64,000 nt of DNA from Pseudomonadota bacterium (GTDB taxonomy: Bacteria > Pseudomonadota > Gammaproteobacteria > Steroidobacterales > Steroidobacteraceae): positions 1 through 64,000 of the forward strand of contig JAFEDU010000009.1 in NCBI GenBank assembly GCA_018241425.1. Direction: 5' to 3'. Shown piece by piece: positions 8,707-17,509 of this stretch (its first letter is position 1; the number at the start of each line of letters is the position of its first letter). The position numbers were made by a program, and so were the translations under genes. Under the pieces are notes generated by a model. It did no database searches and was not told the DNA's origin. It was given only the letters and a program-made list of their open reading frames with translations.

Positions 8707-10101
8707 TTAATCCGATGCTGACCGTTGCTCGACGAGCTGACGGTCGATCCGCTCGAGGTCAGCCTCAGACAGCGCACCTGCCAGCGCGGCCAGCTGCAGA
8801 TCCGCGAGCAGCCACTCCGATTCCGCCGTCTGAAAATCGGTACCTGACTGCAGGTAATCGGCTTGAGCATTGAGGAGGTCCAGCGCCGTGCGGTCCCCTA
8901 ATTCCATGCCCAGGCGCGTCGCCTCCAGCCGATCCCGCGTCGAACCGCGCAGGTGCTGTAGCGCATGGACACGTGCAGCGGCGGTCGTGAGGCTGAGCCA
9001 TGCAGCCCGTGCCTGCTGGTGCACGGACTGGTCCGTAGCCTCAAGATCCGCCCCCGCCTTGCGCTCGAGTGCATGGGCTTCGTGGCGCTGCGCGGAACGC
9101 ATTCCTCCGGTGAATAGGGGGATCGAAGCCTGAAGAAATATGCTGGCCTGTCTGTCCGTAATCTCGGCGGCACCAAAGTCGCCGCTCCCGGCAAGGGAGT
9201 CACGCCCAATGCGCGCTACCAGGCTGAGTTTTGGGGCCGTGAGCACTCCATAGCGGTCAACCTCAGCCGACGCGGTAGTCAGCGTCAGTCGCTGAATCGC
9301 CAGAGCGGGACTCCCCTCAACCGCCCTTCGCGTCCACGACTCCAGGGATTCGGGAGCAGGCCAGTCTGCGGGCTCACTTTCGGGCAGTTCTTTAAGCGCC
9401 AGGGGCTCGAGGCCGGTTAGATCAGCGAAAGCTGCTTCGCTCAGCGTGACCGCGGTCTGGGCGTCCAGCTCCCGCACACCGATTGCGTCGGCGCGCGCCT
9501 GAGCCTCTCGCATGTCCGTGACCGGGATGTCGCCACTTTGGTACCGTCCCTCAGCAACAGCGCGCGCCTGCTCTGCAGCGGCATGTAGCCGGCGCAATGC
9601 GACGAATTGCGCGCGCGAGTTGAGGACGGCGAAATATGCCCGCGCAGTACGCAGCACCAGTTCCTCCTTGGCCTGCAGGAACTGGGCTTCGGCAATGGCA
9701 GACATGTTCTTCTGAACCGTGAAATCCGCCAATCGTCCGGCGTCGTACAACGGCTGCTCAGCCACGAACGCCCACTGTCGGGAGTCTCCGTTGCGGATGC
9801 TGGTCTGGAAATCGGCACCATTGGTGCTGCCGAAGCCCGGGGCGGCGAACGCAGCACCGGAAGTCTGAGATTGCTGATCTGCTCGCCCAATGCCGCCCTG
9901 CAGTTCGACTGAGGGCAACCACAGGGCGCGGCCCTGAGTGGAGTGGGTTTTGCCCGCCTCCCATTGTGCGCGCGCGGACTCAAACTGCGGATCGTGCTGC
10001 GTAGCGGCTTTCCATGCATCGGTGACGCCCAGACCCCCCGCTCCCGCGCCGCCCGAGAGCAGAGCCAGGAAGACCAGCACAGCCGACCTTCTGATGCCCA
10101 C
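8707..10101 (-). CDS. TolC-family outer-membrane efflux protein
   Basis: The product, about 464 residues, is a TolC-like outer-membrane channel with a signal peptide (MGIRRSAVLVFLALLSGGAGA) and long coiled-coil helices in two similar halves, for example ARAYFAVLNSRAQFVALRRL and DRTALDLLNAQADYLQ. I chose GTG 10101 because it puts the signal peptide at the N-terminus; the frame is open to 10179. It belongs to the same operon as the RND adaptor and permease upstream, so it probably completes that tripartite pump. The sqr gene follows 33 bp later. Confidence 0.9.
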   Translation of the reverse strand: MGIRRSAVLVFLALLSGGAGAGGLGVTDAWKAATQHDPQFESARAQWEAGKTHSTQGRALWLPSVELQGGIGRADQQSQTSGAAFAAPGFGSTNGADFQTSIRNGDSRQWAFVAEQPLYDAGRLADFTVQKNMSAIAEAQFLQAKEELVLRTARAYFAVLNSRAQFVALRRLHAAAEQARAVAEGRYQSGDIPVTDMREAQARADAIGVRELDAQTAVTLSEAAFADLTGLEPLALKELPESEPADWPAPESLESWTRRAVEGSPALAIQRLTLTTASAEVDRYGVLTAPKLSLVARIGRDSLAGSGDFGAAEITDRQASIFLQASIPLFTGGMRSAQRHEAHALERKAGADLEATDQSVHQQARAAWLSLTTAAARVHALQHLRGSTRDRLEATRLGMELGDRTALDLLNAQADYLQSGTDFQTAESEWLLADLQLAALAGALSEADLERIDRQLVEQRSASD

Positions 10102-10200
10102 CTCATCCACCCTTGATTTGTCGGCACGTGGCTCAAGGCCCCCTGGATTTGGCGCCCTGAATGTAAAAGTGGGATACACGGCATGCGGCTCCGGGCAGCG

Positions 10201-10413
10201 TCAGTCGGCACTCGCCCTGAGACCCAAGCCACGAAGCATCCGCTCCATCAGGCACCAGCGGGTCATACCGCTCTGGAGGAGGTTGAGGCCAACAAAGGCG
10301 GTGAACCATAGCCAATAGCCACTCTGGAAGAGCGGACTACCCTGGACCCCGAGCGCGAGCGACAGAAGGATGAACGCGCCCGCAATCACGCGGGTCAGTT
10401 GCCAAGAACTCAT
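10201..10413 (-). CDS. DUF2892 / YgaP-type two-helix membrane protein
   Basis: This 70-residue protein has two hydrophobic segments (about 8-24 and 31-50, GYWLWFTAFVGLNLLQSG) followed by CLMERMLRGLGLR, the layout of the DUF2892 (inner-membrane YgaP-like) domain. In E. coli YgaP this membrane part is fused to a rhodanese; here the rhodanese is a separate gene in the same operon. Its ATG overlaps the stop of the RND permease by 4 bp, indicating translational coupling. Its role may be to export or move sulfur products such as thiocyanate across the inner membrane, as proposed for YgaP, but this is inference. Confidence 0.87.
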   Translation of the reverse strand: MSSWQLTRVIAGAFILLSLALGVQGSPLFQSGYWLWFTAFVGLNLLQSGMTRWCLMERMLRGLGLRASAD

Positions 10414-13400
10414 GATGTGTGCTCCGTCAGTGAGTGGGTTGCAGCCGGTGCTGAAGGCGATGGGCGATATGCCGCGTAGTACAAGAGCGGGATCACCACC
10501 AGCGTCAGGACCGTGGAGACCAAGATCCCGAAGATCAGTGAGATCGCGAGGCCATTGAAGATTGGATCATCGAGGATGAAGAAAGCGCCAAGCATCGCGG
10601 CCAGGGCCGTCAGAACAATCGGCTGCGCCCGAGTGGTCACAGAGCGGACCACGGCCTCCCGAAACTCGACCCTAGTCTCTACCTGCAGGTTTATGAAATC
10701 CACCAGCAGGATCGAATTGCGTACGATGATGCCCGCGAGCGCGATCATCCCGATCATGGACGTCGCCGTGAACTGGGAGCCCAGCAGCGCATGGCCCGGC
10801 ATCACACCAATGATGGTGAGCGGAATCGGCGCCATGATGATCAGTGGAGTCAGATAGGAACCGAACTGCATCACCACGAGCAGGTAGATAAGGACCAGGC
10901 CCACAGCGTAGGCGATACCCATGTCGCGGAAGGTCTCGTAGGTGATCTGCCACTCGCCATCCCACTTCAGTGCATAGCCGCGGAAAGCATCGCTTGGCTG
11001 GCGGATGAAATACTCCCTGAGATGCGCGCCATCGGGAGTGGCAATTCGGCCAACAGCGCCGCGAGTCGCGAACATGCCGTAAAGGGGACTGTCGACCCGG
11101 CCTGACTGATCGCCCATAACATAGACCACCGGGAGCAGGTCCTTGTGGTGATGGGGCTGCTCGACGCTCGAGCGCTCCACGTCCACGACGGACGCGAGCG
11201 GGACGATCGCACCGCTCCCCGAGCGCACTCCGAGGCTCAACGCTCCATCGAGGCTCCCACGCATGTTGTCGGGTAACTGCAACTGCAGGGGTGCCGGATA
11301 TTTGGTCGCGTCCTGCAGGAAGGTGGCGTCCTCTCCTGCGATTCCGGCCCGCAACGTCGATACCACATCAGCGCCACTCACTCCGAGCAGCGCGGCCTTC
11401 TTGCGATCAACCGACACGATCTCACGCGGCGCCGCCTGGATGTAGGAAGCATCCACATCGACGAGTCCCGGGGTCGAAAGAAACGCCTCACGCACGGCCT
11501 GAGCCACGGCCAGGCGTCCAGCATCGTCCGGGCCGTAGACCTCGGCAACGATCGGTGCTATCACCGGCGGGCCGGGGGGCACCTCCACCACCTTCACGAC
11601 CGCCCCGTTGCGGGCGGCTATTGCCGCAAGCTGCGGGCGAAGTCGCGTGACGATCGCGTGGCTCTGTTTGCTGCGCTCGTGCTTCCCGACGAGATTGACC
11701 TGGATATCCCCGAGTTCGGGCCCGGACCTCAGGTAGTACTGCCGCACCAGGCCATTGAAATTGATGGGTGCGGCGAGTCCGGCGTAAGCCTGGTAGTGGC
11801 TGACCTCCGGAACGGTCGCGAGGTAGTGGCCGAGGTCAGAGAGCGTTGCCGCAGTCCGCTCCAGCGGGGTGCCGGTGGGCATATCCACGATGACCTGAAA
11901 TTCCGACTTGTTGTCGAAGGGCAGCATCTTCAAAACGACCCATTGCATGGCCGGCAACGCGAGCGAAAGGAGAATCAGCACACCGATCCCGGTCCAGAGC
12001 CAGCGCCGGTTGCGCTTTCCATCCTCCAGGTCAAGGAATGGCCGGAACAGGCGCCGAACGGCGGGCTCGATGCGAGCGGCCATTCCGCGCTGCCCCGCGG
12101 CGGAAGCTGGGCGCAGCCACAAACGCGCCATCCACGGGGTGAGCACAAAGGCGATCCCGAGGGAGATGATCATGCCCATCGATGCGTTGATCGGGATCGG
12201 GGCCATGTACGGCCCCATCAGGCCGCCGACGAATGCCATCGGCAGGAGCGCTGCAATCACCGTTAGCGTGGCAAGGATCGTCGGGCCGCCGACCTCGTCG
12301 ACCGCCTCAGGAATGAGCTTGTCGAGCGGGCGCTCCGGCGACAGATGGAGGTGGCGGTGAATGTTCTCGACGACCACGATCGCATCGTCAACGAGAATCC
12401 CGATCGAGAAGATCAATGCAAACAGGCTGACTCGATTGAGCGTGAATCCCCACGCCCAGGAGGCGAACAGCATCGCCGCGAGCGTCAAAGTTACTGCGAT
12501 ACCGACGATGACTGCCTCACGACGTCCCATGGCGACGAGCACGAGCGCCACAACCGAAGCCGTTGCGAAGAGCAGCTTTTCGATTAACTTCACCGCCTTG
12601 TCATTCGCGGTCGCGCCGTAGTCTCGTGTGATCTCGATCCCTACGCCATCCGGAATCAGCGTGTTCTGGAGCTCCGTAATACGTGCGCGCAAATGCCGGG
12701 CGACATCGACCGCGTTTTCGCCCGGCTTCTTGGTGACGCTTATCGTGACTGCCGGGTATTCCGCCGACTGCCTGCCCGCAGTCCCGTACCACACATAGTG
12801 TTCTGGCGAAGGCGCGCCGTCGGTGATCGTCGCCACGTCCCGGAGGAACACGGGGCGACCGGCCCGCACGCCCACAACGAGGTCGGCGACGTCCGCGGCG
12901 CTGGTGAGCATCCCTCCGCCATCGATCGCCACAGATTCGCCGCCACTCAGTAGGCTGCCGGCTGGAAGACCGCTGTTTGCCGACTGCAGGGCGCGCTTCA
13001 GCTCCCCTACCGTCAGCCCCACCGCGCTCAAGGCCTGAGGATTGAGAACAATATTTATGGCGCGGTGGGGGCCTCCCAGCGTGGCGATCGCACCGGTGCC
13101 CGGGACGCGCTTCAGCTCCGATTCCATTGAATGCGCGATCCGCTCCAGTTCCAATGCGCCACTGCCGGGTCGCCTGTCGTACAGGGTTGTGGTCAGGATC
13201 GGCACGTCGTCGATCCCTTTTGGCTTCACGAGGGGTTCTTCCACGCCAAGCCCCGCTGGGAGCCAGTCGCGGTTCGACTGCAACGTGTCATAGAGCCGGA
13301 CCAGGGCTTCGGTACGGGGTACGCCGACCTTGAACTGGACCGTGATCACGGCCAGTCCGGGCCGCGAGTCCGACAAGACATGATCGAGACCCGCCATCTG

Positions 13401-13634
13401 GCCGAGGACCTGCTCCGCAGGCCCTGCGACTGCCTGCTCCACCTCACGAGCAGAGGCTCCGGGAAAGGGAATCAGCACATTGGCCATGGTTACGTTGATC
13501 TGCGGCTCCTCTTCCCGCGGCGTGACCAAGGCCGCGAACAAGCCCAAGAGCAGCGCAACCAGCGCGATCAGTGGCGTAATACGCGCCGTCAGAAAGTATT
13601 TGGCGATGCGGCCGGCCGTGCCCATGAACGTCAA
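10410..13634 (-). CDS. RND efflux permease (HAE/AcrB-like)
   Basis: The 1074-residue inner-membrane pump has the normal length for an RND permease. Residues 1-40 hold TM1 (ITPLIALVALLLGLFAALVT), followed by a porter domain (ANVLIPFPGASAREVEQAVA), a central block of helices including the proton-relay segment FSIGILVDDAIVVVENIHRH with paired Asp, and a second repeat ending LISLIFGILVSTVLTLVVIP. It exports small molecules by proton antiport with its adaptor and TolC. The gene overlaps both neighbours by 4 bp. Its operon contains sulfide-handling genes, so the substrate may be sulfur-related or a metal, but it cannot be read directly. Confidence 0.95.
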   Translation of the reverse strand: MTFMGTAGRIAKYFLTARITPLIALVALLLGLFAALVTPREEEPQINVTMANVLIPFPGASAREVEQAVAGPAEQVLGQMAGLDHVLSDSRPGLAVITVQFKVGVPRTEALVRLYDTLQSNRDWLPAGLGVEEPLVKPKGIDDVPILTTTLYDRRPGSGALELERIAHSMESELKRVPGTGAIATLGGPHRAINIVLNPQALSAVGLTVGELKRALQSANSGLPAGSLLSGGESVAIDGGGMLTSAADVADLVVGVRAGRPVFLRDVATITDGAPSPEHYVWYGTAGRQSAEYPAVTISVTKKPGENAVDVARHLRARITELQNTLIPDGVGIEITRDYGATANDKAVKLIEKLLFATASVVALVLVAMGRREAVIVGIAVTLTLAAMLFASWAWGFTLNRVSLFALIFSIGILVDDAIVVVENIHRHLHLSPERPLDKLIPEAVDEVGGPTILATLTVIAALLPMAFVGGLMGPYMAPIPINASMGMIISLGIAFVLTPWMARLWLRPASAAGQRGMAARIEPAVRRLFRPFLDLEDGKRNRRWLWTGIGVLILLSLALPAMQWVVLKMLPFDNKSEFQVIVDMPTGTPLERTAATLSDLGHYLATVPEVSHYQAYAGLAAPINFNGLVRQYYLRSGPELGDIQVNLVGKHERSKQSHAIVTRLRPQLAAIAARNGAVVKVVEVPPGPPVIAPIVAEVYGPDDAGRLAVAQAVREAFLSTPGLVDVDASYIQAAPREIVSVDRKKAALLGVSGADVVSTLRAGIAGEDATFLQDATKYPAPLQLQLPDNMRGSLDGALSLGVRSGSGAIVPLASVVDVERSSVEQPHHHKDLLPVVYVMGDQSGRVDSPLYGMFATRGAVGRIATPDGAHLREYFIRQPSDAFRGYALKWDGEWQITYETFRDMGIAYAVGLVLIYLLVVMQFGSYLTPLIIMAPIPLTIIGVMPGHALLGSQFTATSMIGMIALAGIIVRNSILLVDFINLQVETRVEFREAVVRSVTTRAQPIVLTALAAMLGAFFILDDPIFNGLAISLIFGILVSTVLTLVVIPLLYYAAYRPSPSAPAATHSLTEHTS

Positions 13635-14635
13635 TGCCCGGCGGCCGCCACAGGATCGAGCGCGATTTTTTCACCACTCTGCAGCCCGGACAGGACCGTG
13701 ACGCTCCCGTCCACCACGGGCCCGAGACGGACCTGGCGCAGGTGAACCGCTCCGCCGGCATCAACGACGTAGACGGCCGTCACCTCGCTGCGCGTCAGCA
13801 CCGCCTGGTCCGGAATCCGAAGCTCACTCGCCTCGCTCTTGAGCGGCAGCTGCAGGCGCGCAAATTGTCCCGGTTGAAGCTGTGCGCCTCCCGGCAATTC
13901 CACCCGCACCTCCACGCTGTGCGTGGCGGGATCTACGGCCCTTACCTGCGCCCAGTTGCTGACCGGTTGCAGTGCTGCACCGGACTCCCCACTGTTTACG
14001 ACCACAGGCTTCGAGGTCTGCAGCCTCCTCGCCACTGCCTCGGGGACCTGGGCGACGACCCGTAAGGCGCCGGGATGGTAGAGCGAGATGAGAGGCCTGC
14101 CGGTGGTGGCGAGATCCCCAGCCGCCACCTGCACATCCGTCACGTTCCCGTCGTAGGGGGCCACAACCACCCCCCAGGCCGCGCGTGTGCGGGCCGCTGC
14201 GGCCGCAGCGCCTGTCGCCCTGGCGTCCGCTTCGGCCGATCTCAGCGCTGCCTCACTACGCTGCAGTGCCGCTACGCTGATGTAGCCCTGCGACTCCAGG
14301 CGCTGAGCACGCTCATAGTCCGCTCGCACGCTCACGAGCCGCGCGGCGGCGCCGCTCGCGGTTGCCGCCCCTGCTGCGGCCGCCTGCACAGCCTCATCAG
14401 CATCGATTCGTATGAGCGCTTGCCCGGCCTTGACCGAATCGCCACTACGCACCAGCACTTCGAGGACACGGCCCGAGACCTGCGCGCCCAGTGTGCCCTG
14501 CCGGACCGCTTCAACTACCCCTGTCGCGGTATAGCTGTCTTCCTGGCGTGTAGCGGCGACAGTCAGTGTCGCAAGAGCCTCTGCCCGAAAGGCAATCGCC
14601 AGCCCTGCCAAACCGACCAGAAGGGGAAGTTTCAT
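13631..14635 (-). CDS. RND periplasmic adaptor (membrane fusion protein)
   Basis: This 334-residue adaptor links the RND permease to TolC. It has an N-terminal export signal, a biotinyl-lipoyl-like half (LGAQVSGRVLEVLVRSGDSV), a Gln/Ala-rich helical hairpin (about 85-145), the returning half (GVVVAPYDGNVTDVQVAAGD) and C-terminal beta-barrel and membrane-proximal domains (AQLQPGQFARLQLPL). It is the first gene of a seven-gene minus-strand operon. A promoter with TTGCGA, 17 bp, TATAGT lies just upstream, and the spacing to the divergent regulator is short. Confidence 0.93.
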   Translation of the reverse strand: MKLPLLVGLAGLAIAFRAEALATLTVAATRQEDSYTATGVVEAVRQGTLGAQVSGRVLEVLVRSGDSVKAGQALIRIDADEAVQAAAAGAATASGAAARLVSVRADYERAQRLESQGYISVAALQRSEAALRSAEADARATGAAAAAARTRAAWGVVVAPYDGNVTDVQVAAGDLATTGRPLISLYHPGALRVVAQVPEAVARRLQTSKPVVVNSGESGAALQPVSNWAQVRAVDPATHSVEVRVELPGGAQLQPGQFARLQLPLKSEASELRIPDQAVLTRSEVTAVYVVDAGGAVHLRQVRLGPVVDGSVTVLSGLQSGEKIALDPVAAAGH

Positions 14636-14658
14636 TGAGTTTCCTCTAGCTGAGGATT

Positions 14659-14707
14659 ACTATATCGCTATATGGTGATTGTCGCAACTGGCATCGATTG
14701 GTAAACT
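14659..14707. promoter_or_regulatory. divergent promoter/operator between the adaptor gene and the arsR-type regulator
   Basis: Toward the adaptor, on the minus strand, -35 TTGCGA (14682-14687) and -10 TATAGT (14659-14664) are 17 bp apart. Toward the regulator, TTGTCG (14679-14684) and TAAACT (14702-14707) are also 17 bp apart, so the two -35 boxes overlap. An 18-bp dyad, ACTATAT-N4-ATATGGT (14659-14676, arms matching in 6 of 7 positions), covers the minus-strand -10. AT-rich imperfect dyads of this kind suit ArsR-family dimers, so the regulator probably represses both promoters. Confidence 0.6.
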
Positions 14708-15091
14708 GTGATTGTTCGAACCAAACGGGACTGCGTGCCATTGAAAGCACTGGATGACCGGGCCCTCGGGCACGTCGCGGAGTATTTCCGCGCCCTCTCC
14801 GAACCGTTGCGCCTCAAGATCCTGAACGCACTGCGCGATCAGGCACGGAACGTGGGCGAGCTCACAGAGCTGCTGAACTGCAGCCAGGCTAATGTGTCGA
14901 AGCATCTCGCGACGCTGACCCGATACGGGTTCGTCGAACGCGCCGCGCAAGGCACCAGTGCGTACTATCGGATTGCTGATCCCCGCGTCTACCAGCTCTG
15001 CGACCTAGTTTGCGGCCAGATGGCGCAGCACTTCGCGAGCCAGGCCCAGCTGCTTGGCGCGCCGCCGGCCCCCTCCCGCGCGCGGCGCTGA
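14708..15091 (+). CDS. ArsR-family transcriptional regulator, probable sulfide/persulfide sensor
   Basis: The 127-residue winged-helix repressor carries the ArsR recognition segment (ELTELLNCSQANVSKHLATL). Its cysteines are at 9, 58, 98 and 102 (LCDLVCGQM). Divergence from an operon with sqr, rhodanese and a YgaP-like gene resembles the YgaV/BigR/SqrR group, which sense persulfide through two Cys. C58 with C98 or C102 could form such a pair, but the assignment is inference. GTG 14708 directly follows a possible -10 box, so GTG 14735 (118 residues) is a reasonable alternative start. It probably binds the dyad at 14659-14676. Confidence 0.88.
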   Translation: MIVRTKRDCVPLKALDDRALGHVAEYFRALSEPLRLKILNALRDQARNVGELTELLNCSQANVSKHLATLTRYGFVERAAQGTSAYYRIADPRVYQLCDLVCGQMAQHFASQAQLLGAPPAPSRARR

Positions 15092-15390
15092 CTCCCGAGG
15101 CTGCAGCCCGTCCGCGGGGAGCCCGCAACATCTGCGTCACCTCATGCCCTGCGCTACTCTCGATACCCTGCGCCGGAACTTCGCGTGCTCTCCCCGAGTC
15201 TCGCCGGAATCTCGATTGGACCACGAGGTCTGGCGGTTATCGATACGACGTGCGGCAGCAGAGCGGCGTGCGTGAGGAAGTATCGCCGCGACGCAGCCGG
15301 TCCGTCGCGACGCCCGCCGCGCACTGCCCGCTAGACCGCGGCACTATCGTCCGGGCTGCTTCCGGGATCGGCGCTCCGCCGACCTAAGAT
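15092..15390. other. intergenic, no gene seen
   Basis: These 299 bases lie between the converging regulator and arsC. I see no coding frame with a plausible start, no RNA gene and no clear terminator. Confidence 0.5.
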
Positions 15391-15837
15391 TCAGACGCGC
15401 TGTGGCACGACGCGGCGGCCCTGATCGTCCAGGACGCGCTCGCCGTCCTCCTTTGTGAAGGGACCCTTCTGCGGCACCGGGAGGATGTCCAGCACCACCT
15501 CAGACGGTCGGCACAGTCTCACCCCCCACGGCGTGACCACGACCGGTCGGTTGATGAGGATCGGATGCGCGAGCATTTGGTCGATCAGCTGCTCATCGGT
15601 CCAGTGTGCGGCCGCCAAATCCAGCTCGGCGTACGGGGTCCCCTTCTCGCGCAGCAAGTGGCGCGGCGGCATCCCCATCTGCGCTAGCAGGCGTTTCAGG
15701 GTGGCACGGTCCGGTGGGGTTTTCAGGTACTCAATGACCGTGGGTTCGATACCGGCATTTCGGATGAGGCCAAGCGTATTGCGGGAGGTCCCACAGGCGG
15801 GGTTGTGATAGATCGTGACCGCGACGGTTTGGTTCAT
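15391..15837 (-). CDS. arsC: arsenate reductase, glutaredoxin-dependent ArsC
   Basis: The 148-residue enzyme reduces arsenate to arsenite using glutathione/glutaredoxin. It has the ArsC/Spx signature HNPACGTSRN with catalytic Cys15, and conserved segments LREKGTPYAEL and HPILINRPVVVTPWG, whose Arg residues bind the oxyanion. Length is usual. It is the last gene of the ars operon and its ATG overlaps the stop of aqpS by 4 bp. The same operon carries a second, thioredoxin-type arsenate reductase, so two electron donors can be used. Confidence 0.96.
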   Translation of the reverse strand: MNQTVAVTIYHNPACGTSRNTLGLIRNAGIEPTVIEYLKTPPDRATLKRLLAQMGMPPRHLLREKGTPYAELDLAAAHWTDEQLIDQMLAHPILINRPVVVTPWGVRLCRPSEVVLDILPVPQKGPFTKEDGERVLDDQGRRVVPQRV

Positions 15838-16547
15838 CGTGAGCCTGCCGGAGCCCCGCTGCTCTGCGGTGAGACGATCTGATCACCGGCTTGTGCGGTG
15901 CCCTCAGGGAACAAATACCGGCCAAGCCACAGCGCCACAAGAGCGCCGGCCAGCTGGGCGGCAATGAATTCGGGCACGTCCAACGGCCGGATGCCCGCGA
16001 AGGTATCCGACAGCGATCGGGCAATCGTGATAGCAGGGTTGGCGAAGGAGGTCGAGGCCGTGAACCAGTAGGCCGCCCCGATCCACGCGGCCACCATCCA
16101 GGGGGCGTCATGGGACCGCCGATGCCCAAGCACGACCAGCAGGAGTCCGAACGTCGCGACGGCCTCGGCGAGCCACTGAGCTGGACCGGTTCGCACGTGG
16201 CGGGACGCCTGGATCCACGGCAGCTCGAACATGGCGTGCGCCAGGATGACGCCCAGGCAGCACCCGGCAACTTGCACGACCACGTATCCGGAGACCTGGG
16301 TCCAGGAAAGTTTGCCGCGCAGGCCCTGGACAACGGACACAGCCGGGTTGAAGTGCGCCCCACTGAGCGGCCCAAGAAGCGCAATGAGTGTCGCGAGCAC
16401 GGCCACGGTCGCACCCGTGTTCGCAAGCAGCGCCACCGCAACGTTCCCGGCCGCGAGTCGCTCCGCCATGATCCCCGATCCCACGACCGTAGCCGCCAGA
16501 AGGAGCGAGCCGAAGCCCTCGGCGACCAGCGCGCGCGCGTCGCTCAT
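15834..16547 (-). CDS. aqpS: aquaporin-type arsenite channel (AqpS-like)
   Basis: This MIP-family channel of 237 residues has six hydrophobic segments and the two NPA boxes, HFNPAVSV and FANPAITI. The frame is open to 16769, but ATG 16547 overlaps the stop of the upstream arsC by 4 bp and puts the first helix near the start. In Sinorhizobium an aquaglyceroporin (AqpS) in the ars operon replaces ArsB and lets arsenite leave down its gradient. No arsB or acr3 is present here, so the same route is likely. Confidence 0.9.
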   Translation of the reverse strand: MSDARALVAEGFGSLLLAATVVGSGIMAERLAAGNVAVALLANTGATVAVLATLIALLGPLSGAHFNPAVSVVQGLRGKLSWTQVSGYVVVQVAGCCLGVILAHAMFELPWIQASRHVRTGPAQWLAEAVATFGLLLVVLGHRRSHDAPWMVAAWIGAAYWFTASTSFANPAITIARSLSDTFAGIRPLDVPEFIAAQLAGALVALWLGRYLFPEGTAQAGDQIVSPQSSGAPAGSR

Positions 16548-17053
16548 GTCGGTTCCGTCGGGGACTTTCCGATCGCGTTGAGGCGCTCCTGGAGCTTGAT
16601 CCGGTCGAGCGATGCCAGCGGCAGGCTCGTGAAGAGCTTGATGCGGTTCTCCAGCGCCTGGAAGGTCCCCCGGAACGCGCTCCACTGGTCGGCCTCGGTG
16701 CCCGTGACCGCCGCCGGATCCGGTAACCCCCAATGCGCCGTCATGGGCTGGCCCGGCCAGTAGGGACATACCTCGCCGGCGGCGTTGTCACAGACCGTGA
16801 ATACGAAATCCAGGGGCTGTGCGCCCGGCACGGCAAACTCATCCCAGCTCTTGCTTCGCAGGCCCTCCGTGGGAAGGTGCATACGCTGAAGAAGTTGTAG
16901 CGCAATTGGATGGACCGTGCCCTTGGGGTGGCTGCCCGCGCTGTAACCGTTGAACCGTCCCCGGCCCCAGTGATTGATCAGGGCCTCGCCGAGAATGCTG
17001 CGCGCGGAATTTCCGGTGCACAGGAACAGGACGTTGTACGGACGATCCGTCAT
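16544..17053 (-). CDS. arsC: arsenate reductase, thioredoxin-coupled (LMW-phosphatase type) ArsC
   Basis: The 169-residue protein has the phosphatase-like P-loop CTGNSARS (Cys12) near its N-terminus and the redox pair region VCDNAAGEVCPYWPGQP (about 90-105). This is the layout of thioredoxin-coupled ArsC enzymes, which reduce arsenate to arsenite. The C-terminal extension is somewhat longer than in S. aureus ArsC. ATG 17053 overlaps the stop of arsN2 by 4 bp and its own stop overlaps aqpS, so translation is coupled along the operon. Confidence 0.94.
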   Translation of the reverse strand: MTDRPYNVLFLCTGNSARSILGEALINHWGRGRFNGYSAGSHPKGTVHPIALQLLQRMHLPTEGLRSKSWDEFAVPGAQPLDFVFTVCDNAAGEVCPYWPGQPMTAHWGLPDPAAVTGTEADQWSAFRGTFQALENRIKLFTSLPLASLDRIKLQERLNAIGKSPTEPT

Positions 17054-17499
17054 GCGGAGTGCGCCGCCGTCAGGACCTTGCCCATGCATACCGCGGTACT
17101 GGGACAGAGGGATCGGAATTCGGCACTCTCCTGAACGGCGGCCGGCGCACGGCTGCGCTCAATGAGGCGATACCCCGCCCGCTCAAAGAAGTCCGCGGCG
17201 GTTTCCGTCAGGAGTATCAGCTCGCCGACACCTTGCTCAGCGGCCCGCTGCTCGAGCGCCTCGACAATCTGTCGCCCGAGGCCCCGCTTGCGATGACCGT
17301 CCGCGACGACAAGGGAACGAAGAAGCGCGGCAGCTCCAAATCGCTGCAAGGCGCCCGCACCGATGACTGCCTTGCGCTCGCGGACGACGAGGAACTGCGG
17401 ACGCGCGACTCCAAGATCGCTGGTCGGCAGGCCGGCTTCACTCAAGAGGCCCTGGACGACCTCAAGATCAGCCGGGGATGCCGCATCGATCTGAAACAC
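17050..17499 (-). CDS. arsN2: ArsN2-type GNAT N-acetyltransferase
   Basis: This 149-residue GNAT protein has the acetyl-CoA loop VVADGHRKRGLGRQIVEAL and the terminal ADFFERAGY segment. The opening VVQGLLSEAGLPTSDLGVAR is typical of the short ArsN2 acetyltransferases found in ars operons. The related ArsN1 acetylates methylated trivalent arsenicals or arsinothricin. The substrate of ArsN2 is less certain, so function is by context. The GTG start is 10 bp after the arsI stop. Confidence 0.85.
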   Translation of the reverse strand: MFQIDAASPADLEVVQGLLSEAGLPTSDLGVARPQFLVVRERKAVIGAGALQRFGAAALLRSLVVADGHRKRGLGRQIVEALEQRAAEQGVGELILLTETAADFFERAGYRLIERSRAPAAVQESAEFRSLCPSTAVCMGKVLTAAHSA

Positions 17500-17509
17500 G
17501 CTGCAACAC

